Positions 23,094 to 30,695 of a stretch of DNA of 31,498 nt are shown piece by piece. A program made the position numbers and the translations under genes. A model generated the notes under the pieces. It was given only the letters and a program-made list of their open reading frames with translations, did not search any database and was not told the DNA's origin. Numbering within the stretch: position 1 is the first letter of the stretch; each line of letters starts with the position of its first letter. The stretch is from Lentisphaeria bacterium UBA1776 (GTDB lineage Bacteria; Verrucomicrobiota; Lentisphaeria; Victivallales; Victivallaceae), in NCBI GenBank assembly GCA_002314605.1, contig DCGO01000001.1, positions 2,192 to 33,689 of the forward strand, written 5' to 3'.

Positions 23094-25406
23094 ATGAAAA
23101 AAATATTGTTTTCCGCCCTGCTGGCCGCGTCCCTTTCCTCCTTCGGAGAGTCCCTTGAGATCGTTGTGGCCAAAGACAGTGCCAAACTGGTCTTTCCCGC
23201 CGGGGAAACCACCGGCTATGCCGCACAGTTTCTCGCCCGGCATATTCAGGCGGCCACCGGAATAAAACCGGTCATCACTTACAGTGCTCCAAAGCATGCC
23301 GCCGCCCGGAAAATCTATCTCGGGGAGACGGCGAAGGCCAAAGCGCTGCTGGGGGATCTGCACAAACTTTCTCCGGAAGAACTGGTCATCGCCCCCGCCG
23401 GCAAGGATCTGGTGATCTGCGGTGAGATCTCCAAAAACGGCCTCGACCGGGGAACGCTCTTCGGAGTCTATGAATTTCTGGAAAGAGCTTTGGGGATCCG
23501 GTTTCTGTACCCGGAGGATCCCAAATGGGCCGCGCTGGGAAAAGGAACCTTCATCCCCAAAAATCAGAAGCTGGAATTTCCGGAAAAAACCCTTCGTCTG
23601 ACCCCGTACTACCGGAGGAGAGAAGGCGGGGTCTCCTACAATTTTGCACCATTGGATGTTCAGAAACAGTGGCATCCCATTCTCCGTTTCGGGGATACCC
23701 TGCCCCATCAGAACGCCAATCACACGCAGATCGGATGGGTGGATCTGTATGGCAAGACCCACCCGGAATATTTCGCCAGAAATGCCGCGCAGAAGCCCGT
23801 CATCAACTGGCGCTTGAAAACCCGGACCTACATCTGTCTGAGCAATCCGGCGGTGCTTCAGCAGATGCTCAATAATGTTGAAGCTTACGACCGGAACGAT
23901 CCGGCGGTGAAAACGGCTTTCGGCCCCCGTCCGCCGGAGCCGGGAACCGTCTATTTCTGCACCAATGACGGCATGACACTCCGGAATGTCTGCAAGTGTC
24001 CGGACTGCAGCGCCAAAATGAAAAAGGGCAGCGAAGGGGAACTCTTCTGGAGCTTTGCGGAAAAATACGCTTCGCAGGTCCGTCAGCGCTGGCCGGGGCG
24101 GCGCTTCACGACTCTCGCGTACAGTTTCTGGATCACCCCGCCGGTTCAGGCCAAAGTCCCGGAAAACATGGACATCACCTACGTCGGTCCCCAAGTCCAC
24201 TACAGTGCGGAGCCGCTGAAAAAAAAGCGCTATCAGGACCAGATGAACCGCTGGTTCGAATTTCTCGGCAAAGATCCGGAACGCATGACCAACTGGCTGA
24301 ACATCGTTTCCCCGTCCACCTACACCTCAGCCGTGCCGTTTCAGTATCCCCATCTGCTGCAAGACATGCTCCGGTTCACCAAAGGAAAATCCGCCGGGTA
24401 TTTCATCAACGGCTTCAATCCGTACCGCCGGGGCAAGGGAGAGGCTCCCGTCCTGAACGCCGTCCAGACCTTCCCGATGGTGTGGCTGCAGGGGCGCATG
24501 CTGTGGGATCCAGACGGGGACCCGGATGCACTGATGCGCGAGTACTGCAGTGTCGTTTTCGGCAATGCGGGGAACGAGATGTTCCAGCTCTTCGCCTTTG
24601 TCGCCCGGCGCTGGGAAACGCTGTATCAGGCCAACAAAACGATCAGCGAACTGGATTTCATCCATCAGGTCCGTTTCCCGCAGGAAAGCGTGGCGCAGAT
24701 GCAGGAATTGCTGCGTCAGGCAAAAGCCAAAGCGAAAGGCGATCCGGAACTCCTGAAAAAACTGGACTATTATGAAAAATCCGTCTATGGGCGGTTTTTC
24801 CGGGAATCGGCGGACTACCACCGCCGGGACGGCAAAATCATGGCCTACGAGTGCTGCAGTGTCCGGGTTTCCGGAGGAGAGAAGATCCCGTGGGAACTGA
24901 TCCCGGAAACGGAGTTTTCCCGCTCCCGGATGGGAGACAAAGCGAAACGCAGGACCGCATTGAAGATGGCGCATTCGCAGGATACCCTTTATCTCCTTGC
25001 AAAATTCGAGAATCCCAGGGACAAGGAGGAGCTGCGCATCCAGAATGCGTCGGGATTTTCCCCCATGCGGAGCATGTATGCCCCGAACATCAACCGGGAC
25101 TGGAAGTTTTTCCGGGAGGTCCGGATCGACCGGACCGGAGCCATCCGTTACTTCGGCAAGCTCCGCGGGGTGAAAGCGCATGTGACCGAAGCAAACCGAT
25201 CCCTGCTGTTTGAAGTCGCAATCCCGCTGAAAAGCCTGAGCGGCGGTGCGAATTTGAGGATGCAATTCATGCGCTACTGGGATGTGTGGAACGATTTTGA
25301 CCTGTGGTCGCCGACCTTCACCGGGATCAGCGATTATCCCACCTGGCGCTTCGGACTGGTGCAGCTGCTTCCGGAAACCGAAGAGGTCTCCGACGGGCTG
25401 CTGTAA
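23094..25406 (+). CDS. Secreted DUF4838 (alpha-glucuronidase-related) protein with C-terminal CBM9-like domain
   Basis: A 770-residue exported protein, probably glycan-active. MKKILFSALLAASLSSFG is a signal peptide. Residues about 20-150 resemble the N-terminal domain of GH67-type alpha-glucuronidases (YAAQFLARHIQAATGIKPV, RKIYLGET, GTLFGVYEFLERALGIRFLYPE). The DUF4838 core (about 190-510) includes HPEYFARNA, FCTNDGMTLRNVCKCPDCSA and FWSFAEKYASQVRQRWPGR. Residues about 585-755 are beta-rich (TLYLLAKFENPRD, LLFEVAIPLKSL) and fit a CBM9-like carbohydrate-binding module. No catalytic residue can be assigned with confidence. The ATG at 23094 follows AAAGGGA and lies 14 bases after the prepilin stop. 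The substrate is unknown; uronic-acid-containing glycan is a family-based guess. Confidence 0.85.
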   Translation: MKKILFSALLAASLSSFGESLEIVVAKDSAKLVFPAGETTGYAAQFLARHIQAATGIKPVITYSAPKHAAARKIYLGETAKAKALLGDLHKLSPEELVIAPAGKDLVICGEISKNGLDRGTLFGVYEFLERALGIRFLYPEDPKWAALGKGTFIPKNQKLEFPEKTLRLTPYYRRREGGVSYNFAPLDVQKQWHPILRFGDTLPHQNANHTQIGWVDLYGKTHPEYFARNAAQKPVINWRLKTRTYICLSNPAVLQQMLNNVEAYDRNDPAVKTAFGPRPPEPGTVYFCTNDGMTLRNVCKCPDCSAKMKKGSEGELFWSFAEKYASQVRQRWPGRRFTTLAYSFWITPPVQAKVPENMDITYVGPQVHYSAEPLKKKRYQDQMNRWFEFLGKDPERMTNWLNIVSPSTYTSAVPFQYPHLLQDMLRFTKGKSAGYFINGFNPYRRGKGEAPVLNAVQTFPMVWLQGRMLWDPDGDPDALMREYCSVVFGNAGNEMFQLFAFVARRWETLYQANKTISELDFIHQVRFPQESVAQMQELLRQAKAKAKGDPELLKKLDYYEKSVYGRFFRESADYHRRDGKIMAYECCSVRVSGGEKIPWELIPETEFSRSRMGDKAKRRTALKMAHSQDTLYLLAKFENPRDKEELRIQNASGFSPMRSMYAPNINRDWKFFREVRIDRTGAIRYFGKLRGVKAHVTEANRSLLFEVAIPLKSLSGGANLRMQFMRYWDVWNDFDLWSPTFTGISDYPTWRFGLVQLLPETEEVSDGLL

Positions 25407-25421
25407 AAAACAGAGGGGCCC

Positions 25422-26336
25422 ATGAATCCATACGCGGTTTTTGATTTTCACTTGCACACCTGGTGGAGCTACGATGCCTGTACGCCTCCGGAATATTATT
25501 TCCGCCGGGCGGAGGAACTGAAACTTCAGGCATTTGCCGTCACGGATCACCACAATAACGATGCCCTGCCGGAGATCCGGGAAATTGCAAAACGCCACCC
25601 GGAGGCGGGGTTCGTGTCCGGGGCCGAACTCACCGCTTCCACGCCCTTCGGCGAAATGGATCTGGTCTGTCTGGGACTGCCCTTCGAGCCGACGCCGGAA
25701 TTCGCCGCCCTCAAGGAGGAATATCATGTCTATCAGCGGAAAATGGGGGACGCCATTTCCCGCAGAGTCGAACTTCTGGGGCACGCCTACACCCGGGAGG
25801 ACCGGAAAAAACTGCTGCTCCGATACCGCCCTGAATTTACGCTGGATCTGCAGGGAGTGACCCATGTCCGGAATGAGATCCAGGCCGATTATCTGGTAAG
25901 CAGGGGCGTGGCCGGAAATATTCAGGAGTGGTACGGCTGTCTCTGGGGGAAAAACCGGGTGCCGGGACTGCTTCCGGTGACTCCGGAGGCCGACCGTGTG
26001 GCAAGGATCGTGCATCAGGCGGGGGGACTGGTCTTCATCGCCCACCCCTATGAGTATTTCAATCGCGCCGATGAAAAACGCATGGACGCCCTCCGGGAGT
26101 TCATTCAGCTGGACGGGATCGAGTGCGCCCACCCCATGATCCCGGCGGAATATACGCCCGTTTACCGGAAGTACTGTCTAAAGCACCATCTGCTTTCCTC
26201 GGCGGGGACCGATGTCCACTGCGATCCGCCCCACGCTGATTTACACCTTTCCGACGGCAGCGACATGGCATGCCACCTCGGCAAAGTCTCGTGGCTGGAG
26301 GAAATTCTGGAACGTGTGCCGTTGTACCACGGCTGA
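25422..26336 (+). CDS. PHP-domain metal-dependent phosphoesterase
   Basis: A 304-residue cytosolic protein with the PHP (polymerase and histidinol phosphatase) metal-site motifs in order: FHLHTWW (His10, His12), VTDHHNND (Asp42, His43, His44), SGAEL (Glu69), FIAHPYEYF (about 203-211) and SAGTDVHCDP (about 262-271). These ligate two or three metals in phosphoesterases of this family. The substrate is not known; placed with a HAD phosphatase and a glycan-active protein, a small phosphorylated sugar or nucleotide is possible. GAGGG precedes the start at 25422, 15 bases after the DUF4838 stop, so it is the fourth operon gene. Its stop is 3 bases from the convergent fusion gene, with no hairpin between them. 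Confidence 0.88.
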   Translation: MNPYAVFDFHLHTWWSYDACTPPEYYFRRAEELKLQAFAVTDHHNNDALPEIREIAKRHPEAGFVSGAELTASTPFGEMDLVCLGLPFEPTPEFAALKEEYHVYQRKMGDAISRRVELLGHAYTREDRKKLLLRYRPEFTLDLQGVTHVRNEIQADYLVSRGVAGNIQEWYGCLWGKNRVPGLLPVTPEADRVARIVHQAGGLVFIAHPYEYFNRADEKRMDALREFIQLDGIECAHPMIPAEYTPVYRKYCLKHHLLSSAGTDVHCDPPHADLHLSDGSDMACHLGKVSWLEEILERVPLYHG

Positions 26337-26339
26337 AAA

Positions 26340-29300
26340 TCAGCGTATGTTTGCCGTTGGCAGTCTGGCAAGTGCCTGCAGATTGAGTTTGCCGCTCCCG
26401 GTCAGGGGGATATGGTCGATCCGGATAAAGTTTTCCGGCTTCGGGATCCACAAATTCGGCAGATTCCGTTCCCGCAGGATCCGGGGGACCTCGTCCGGGT
26501 GGATCCGTTCCGGGTCGGAATAATAAACGATGAGTTTCTCGCCCCGCTTCTCGTCCTCGCCGCCGCAGACGGCAAGGACGCGGTCCTCCAGATGAAGCGC
26601 CCGGCTGATTTCCTGCTCCACGAGTTCATGGGGGACCATTTCGCCGCCGATCTTGCTGAACCGGGAAATGCGGCCGGTCACGGTGATGAATCCGTTGCGG
26701 TCCATCCGGGCGATATCGCCGGTGGAATACCAGCCGTCGTGAATGACTTCCGCCGTCCGTTCGGGATCGTTCAGATACCCCTTCATCACGATGGCGCCCC
26801 TGACGATCAGAAGTCCGTCCTCCAGTTCGCCTTTGGGTTTTCCTGTGACCAGATCGACAATACGGACGCATACTCCGGGCAGTGCCGGGCCGATGGACCC
26901 GGGCGCCGCCACCGCCGCCCCCAGTTCCGGGAGAGAGCGCGCCAGATTGATGGCGGCCACCGGAGAGAGTTCCGTGGCGCCGTAGCCTTCCGCGACTTCC
27001 AGCCCGGTCATCTCCCGGAATTTATCCACCAGAGATTCCCGGAGTTTTTCCGCGCCGGAAATCACCAGCCGGAGACTTTTGAAGTCCTCCGGAACGCCCC
27101 TGCGCATGTAGATCTGGAGAAATCCCGGCGTGACCACCAGCACGGTGATCTTCCGTTCCCGGAGGACCCGGGTCACGGCGGAACCGTCCAGCGCGTTGGG
27201 GACAAAGGTCACTTCCGTCCCCGCCGTCACCGGAAGCCAGAAATTTACCGCCAGACCGAAGGAGTGAAAAATCGGCAGGTTCCCGATGATGCGGTCGCCT
27301 TTGCGCCACCCGATCACCTGGCTGATGGAGGTACTGTCCGCAGTGATGTTGTGATGGGAGAGCATCACCCCTTTGGGGATGCCGGTGGAGCCGCTGGAAA
27401 AGATCACCGCTCCGGTACGCTCCACATCAAACCAGCTTTCCGGCGACAGAAGTTTCGCCAGTTCCCGTCCGGAAAAGATCAAGGCGACCCCGCCCCAGAA
27501 AAGCGTGGGCCACCAGCGGAAGACCTTTTGATGAATTTCCTCCAGAAAGACCATTTCCGGCAGGGGTTCCCAGTGGAGTTTCTCAAAAAATTTCCGGCTG
27601 GTCACCACATGACGGATCCCCGCTCTGGCAACGGCATTCCGGACGGTATCCCGCCCGGAAGTGTAATTGAGGATCGCCGGGGTGTGATCGCTGATCTGAA
27701 TTGCCAGAAGCGTTTCCGCCGAAGCGAGCCCGTTGGGCAGCAGAAGCCCTGTATATTCGCCGTCTTCAGCGCAGATTTTCCGGAGGACCCGGCTTAAGAG
27801 GATGGTGCGCAACAGCATCCAGCCGTTCAGCGGCGCATGGTATTTTTCGCCGTCAAACTCCCGGATGCACCGGGCCAGAGGAGCGCGCTTCATCACGTGG
27901 ATGAACTGGGCATGCAGCGGACGCTCCCCCGGTTCCGGGTCGAGTTCCGTCTCCGCCCCCAGTTCGGAAAGACGGCAGCGCAGTTCATAGACCGAAGTTC
28001 CGGGGGGCAGAGGTTCGCCGATGGTCACCGAGGCCGGATGCACCAGCGCGCTGGGCCAGCGGAGTTTGAAACTCCCGTAATAACAGGAAAAAATACTGCC
28101 CCAGGTCATGCCGTTCCGGACGGGGATGACGGGAATTGTCATGTCTTCCGGCAGGAGTTCGGGGATCACATCCCGGAAGCGGGACATGACGCCGTTTCTG
28201 GTGATATCCTCCTCCGGAAAAACGCAGATAAGTTCTCCCTGACGGAAGAATTCGTGGACATCCCGGATCAGTTTCTGCAGCATCTTGGGCCGCCGGGAAG
28301 GCACTTCCAGAAATCCGGCGGAACGGAACCACGGATACAGCCCCGGCGTGCGGAAAAACTGCTCCAGCATCATGAACCGGATGGGCCTCGAGGTGCAGGC
28401 GGAAATGAAGAGCATGTCCACGTAAGACGCCCGGTTGGCCACCAGAAGCGCCGGCCCGTCCTCCGGAATCCGTTCCGGGTGGACGATCCGGATCCGGTAG
28501 AAAAAGTGTTTGAGGATGAGAATGCAGAACCGCAGAAGAAACTGCGGCATGAGAAAATAAGTCACCGCCGCCAGGATCAGGGTTATGACCGCCAGTATCG
28601 TGCAGACCAGGAAGACCGGCAGCCGGAAATAGCTGATGGCGAGGGCAAATCCGACTGCCAGCAGAATCCCCGTTCCCAAAGGCAGATAGAGCCAGCTGAA
28701 ATACGCCGGCCGCAGTTTCTGCCTGACGAAGTACGCCTGATAGGCCGCCACCGGCACCAGGATCATGCCGGCGGAGAATCCGAACACAAACAGCACCGCC
28801 GCCCAGATCCCGCTGCCCACAAAGGGATCGCTGTATTCCGGCAGCCGCCCCAGGATCACGGCGGAAATCAGCATGATCAGTACCGATGGCGGCACCAGCC
28901 CCAGTTCCACCTGTTTCCGGGAGAACCGGACGGCGGCCAGACACCCTGCTGCGGCCCCCGTCACCACCGCCGCCAGCGTGGCATAAAGGTGAAGCTGGGA
29001 GGAGAAGGCTGCCGCCCGCATGTCGATAAATTCAATGGAAAGGGCCGCCGCCAGAATGATGGCGCCGAAGATGTAGCTTTCGCTGATGCCGCTAAGCACC
29101 AGTTCCCGGTATCGCGGCTGTTCCAGGAAGGAAACCAGCCACCTCCGCGGGAGATCCCGGACCCTGACCCGGGGCATCAGCGGCAGATCCGGCCACAGTC
29201 TTGCGGCTGCCAGCATGGCGTATCCGGCCGTGCAGCAGGGGAGAGCCAGCGCCGGCACGCCGCCCAGCCCGAACCGGCTGAAAAGCGCCCGCGTCATCAC

Positions 29301-29783
29301 TGCGGCAATGGTCCCCGATGTGATGCCGAGAAAGGTCATGCACTCGGTCCAGCCGATGGCCCCGGGAAGAGCCGCTTTCGGCAGAGCGGCAGCAGTGTAC
29401 TGCTTGAGGGCGGGACGGTAAACGGCATAATCGATCCCGTACAGGACAATGGCGACGATGAGTTCCCACATATCCGCATCCGGCAGGGCCGCTGCGATAA
29501 AGAAGATCAGCAGCAGGACCTCGGCAATTTTGGTGCAGAGGAGGACATTCCTGGAAGCGAACCGGGTGCAGAGATAGTGGGAGAGGAAAGGTGTCGGCAG
29601 AAGCGGCGCGCTGAAGAACACTGCGACAAGGAGTACATTCAGGATCAGGCGGCCGCCCAGAAGATTTCCGGATGCGGTCACGGTCTGTGCCGTCCAGGCG
29701 CAGAAAAAGATCGGCGAAAAGGTGCTGAAGAAATTCAGCCCCGCCAATCCGACCGTGGTTTCCAGCGTGTTCCGTAATTTCAT
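26340..29783 (-). CDS. MFS / PlsC-like / acyl-ACP synthetase fusion (LplT-Aas type) with altered acyltransferase motif
   Basis: A 1147-residue membrane protein fusing three parts. Residues about 1-415 are an MFS transporter with about twelve membrane segments, as in the lysophospholipid importer LplT. Residues about 430-620 are PlsC-like; residues about 640-1145 are an AMP-binding acyl-ACP synthetase with FSSGSTGIPKGVMLSHHN, GYGATELSPVAA, YSTGDIARMDRNGFITVTGR and the terminal Lys in TGSGKLN. In E. coli, LplT and Aas import and re-acylate lysophospholipids. Here the NHxxxxD motif reads NRASYVD (Arg451 for His) and FPEG reads FPEEDITRNG, so acyltransferase activity is doubtful. The start at 29783 follows GAAGGAC; ATG 29798 is the alternative. 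The reading frame is intact throughout. Confidence 0.88.
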   Translation of the reverse strand: MKLRNTLETTVGLAGLNFFSTFSPIFFCAWTAQTVTASGNLLGGRLILNVLLVAVFFSAPLLPTPFLSHYLCTRFASRNVLLCTKIAEVLLLIFFIAAALPDADMWELIVAIVLYGIDYAVYRPALKQYTAAALPKAALPGAIGWTECMTFLGITSGTIAAVMTRALFSRFGLGGVPALALPCCTAGYAMLAAARLWPDLPLMPRVRVRDLPRRWLVSFLEQPRYRELVLSGISESYIFGAIILAAALSIEFIDMRAAAFSSQLHLYATLAAVVTGAAAGCLAAVRFSRKQVELGLVPPSVLIMLISAVILGRLPEYSDPFVGSGIWAAVLFVFGFSAGMILVPVAAYQAYFVRQKLRPAYFSWLYLPLGTGILLAVGFALAISYFRLPVFLVCTILAVITLILAAVTYFLMPQFLLRFCILILKHFFYRIRIVHPERIPEDGPALLVANRASYVDMLFISACTSRPIRFMMLEQFFRTPGLYPWFRSAGFLEVPSRRPKMLQKLIRDVHEFFRQGELICVFPEEDITRNGVMSRFRDVIPELLPEDMTIPVIPVRNGMTWGSIFSCYYGSFKLRWPSALVHPASVTIGEPLPPGTSVYELRCRLSELGAETELDPEPGERPLHAQFIHVMKRAPLARCIREFDGEKYHAPLNGWMLLRTILLSRVLRKICAEDGEYTGLLLPNGLASAETLLAIQISDHTPAILNYTSGRDTVRNAVARAGIRHVVTSRKFFEKLHWEPLPEMVFLEEIHQKVFRWWPTLFWGGVALIFSGRELAKLLSPESWFDVERTGAVIFSSGSTGIPKGVMLSHHNITADSTSISQVIGWRKGDRIIGNLPIFHSFGLAVNFWLPVTAGTEVTFVPNALDGSAVTRVLRERKITVLVVTPGFLQIYMRRGVPEDFKSLRLVISGAEKLRESLVDKFREMTGLEVAEGYGATELSPVAAINLARSLPELGAAVAAPGSIGPALPGVCVRIVDLVTGKPKGELEDGLLIVRGAIVMKGYLNDPERTAEVIHDGWYSTGDIARMDRNGFITVTGRISRFSKIGGEMVPHELVEQEISRALHLEDRVLAVCGGEDEKRGEKLIVYYSDPERIHPDEVPRILRERNLPNLWIPKPENFIRIDHIPLTGSGKLNLQALARLPTANIR

Positions 29784-29812
29784 GCCGTCCTTCTCCATTT
29801 GCAGTGAGGCTT

Positions 29813-29840
29813 AATATACCCTGAAAAAAATGATTTTCCA
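29813..29840 (-). promoter_or_regulatory. Promoter of the LplT-Aas-like gene, TGGAAA-N16-TATATT
   Basis: Minus-strand TATATT (29818-29813) with a weaker -35 box TGGAAA (29840-29835), 16 bases apart, 30 bases before the start at 29783. Confidence 0.45.
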
Positions 29841-29859
29841 GAAGAAAACCACTTCCCGT

Positions 29860-29887
29860 TTGCTTTTTTTTCAGCCGGAAGTACTGT
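29860..29887 (+). promoter_or_regulatory. Possible cupin gene promoter, TTGCTT-N16-TACTGT
   Basis: TTGCTT (29860-29865) and TACTGT (29882-29887), 16 bases apart, just upstream of AAAAGGAG and the cupin start. This is the same hexamer pair as at 6623-6596. Confidence 0.35.
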
Positions 29888-29908
29888 AATGGAAAAAGGA
29901 GAAAAACG

Positions 29909-30265
29909 ATGCATCGAGCAAGTGCCGAATACGAAGAAGCCTTCCGGGAAAATATGAAGGGGGGCTCGGGACGGGTCCTGTTTGAACACATCTGGAAAAA
30001 GAATTCCGATGAGGAAATGCATTCCAGATGCCGCCAGTTCTCCCGGCTTACGCTGAACCCAGGCTGTTCCGTTGGGCGCCACAGCCACACCGGCGAGGAG
30101 GAAATCTACTACATCCTCTCCGGACACGTCCGCAGTTTCGACAACGGGGAATGGGTGGATCTGGGCCCCGGGGACGCCACCATCTGCCGCTCCGGCGAGG
30201 AACACTCCATGGAATGCACCGGCTCCGAACCGGCGGTATATCTGGCCGTGGTTATCGTTTACTGA
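29909..30265 (+). CDS. Small single-domain cupin protein
   Basis: A 118-residue cupin. Cupin motif 1 is GCSVGRHSHTGEEEIYYILSG, with metal ligands His58, His60 and Glu64; motif 2 is DLGPGDATICRSGEEHSME, with His99. The beta-barrel fold and metal site are intact, but such small cupins have many activities (isomerases, dioxygenases, sugar or ligand binders), so no reaction is assigned. AAAAGGAG precedes the start at 29909. It is divergent from the LplT-Aas-like gene, and its 3' end overlaps the convergent DUF1294 gene by 7 bases. Confidence 0.88.
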   Translation: MHRASAEYEEAFRENMKGGSGRVLFEHIWKKNSDEEMHSRCRQFSRLTLNPGCSVGRHSHTGEEEIYYILSGHVRSFDNGEWVDLGPGDATICRSGEEHSMECTGSEPAVYLAVVIVY

Positions 30266-30576
30266 CCGCAGGTCATGCAGATCAGGACGCCGGCGGCCAC
30301 CAATTGCAGACCGGCGATCAGGGTCACCGGGAGCCAGACGGAGGTTTTTGCCGTTTTGTGGTGGAAAAGCACCATGGCGGCCATTCCGGCCCAGGCACCG
30401 CCCCACAAACTCCACAGGATCAGCACTTTTTCCGGGATCCGGCGTTTGCCGTGAAGGGCCAGATATTTGTCTGCGCCGAAGAGAATGAAGGTTATGAGCA
30501 TCACCCCGGCCAGATAGACCCGCAGACCGAAATACAGGAGCCAGGGTATCAGCAGCAGTCCGATATGGCAGATCAT
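30259..30576 (-). CDS. DUF1294 family small membrane protein
   Basis: A 105-residue protein with about four hydrophobic segments. The family signature is clear: FGADKYLALHGKRRIPEKVL (33-52) followed by GGAWAGMAAMVLFHHKTAKTS (59-79), matching the DUF1294 pattern 'DKxxAxxxxxRIPExxL...GGxxGxxxGmxxFrHKTxk'. Function unknown. The start at 30576 has AAGGAGG six bases upstream; the longer frame from 30627 would begin upstream of the promoter. It is divergent from proA, and its last 7 bases overlap the end of the cupin gene on the other strand. Confidence 0.85.
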   Translation of the reverse strand: MICHIGLLLIPWLLYFGLRVYLAGVMLITFILFGADKYLALHGKRRIPEKVLILWSLWGGAWAGMAAMVLFHHKTAKTSVWLPVTLIAGLQLVAAGVLICMTCGQ

Positions 30577-30599
30577 GTACAGCCTCCTTCGCCGGAGAT

Positions 30600-30627
30600 A
30601 ATATAGCTTCCGGCGGGATTTTTGCAA
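30600..30627 (-). promoter_or_regulatory. DUF1294 gene promoter, TTGCAA-N16-TATATT
   Basis: Minus-strand TTGCAA (30627-30622) and TATATT (30605-30600), 16 bases apart, back to back with the proA promoter. Confidence 0.55.
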
Positions 30628-30634
30628 CGGAAAT

Positions 30635-30663
30635 TTGCAAAAGGCCCCTGACGGCAGTATATT
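30635..30663 (+). promoter_or_regulatory. proA promoter, TTGCAA-N17-TATATT
   Basis: TTGCAA (30635-30640), 17-base spacer and TATATT (30658-30663). The two divergent -35 boxes are the same palindromic hexamer, 7 bases apart. Confidence 0.65.
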
Positions 30664-30695
30664 TACCCGGTAAAATTCTCACAAGGAGGTTCTCT

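Noticed and set aside
24327..26132. 601-codon open frame on the minus strand
   Set aside because: It is antisense to the DUF4838 and PHP genes, which carry recognisable motifs; no family features of its own.
27837..29777. 646-codon open frame on the plus strand
   Set aside because: It is antisense to the LplT-Aas-like fusion. The translation is His/Gln/Arg/Pro-rich low-complexity sequence without motifs.
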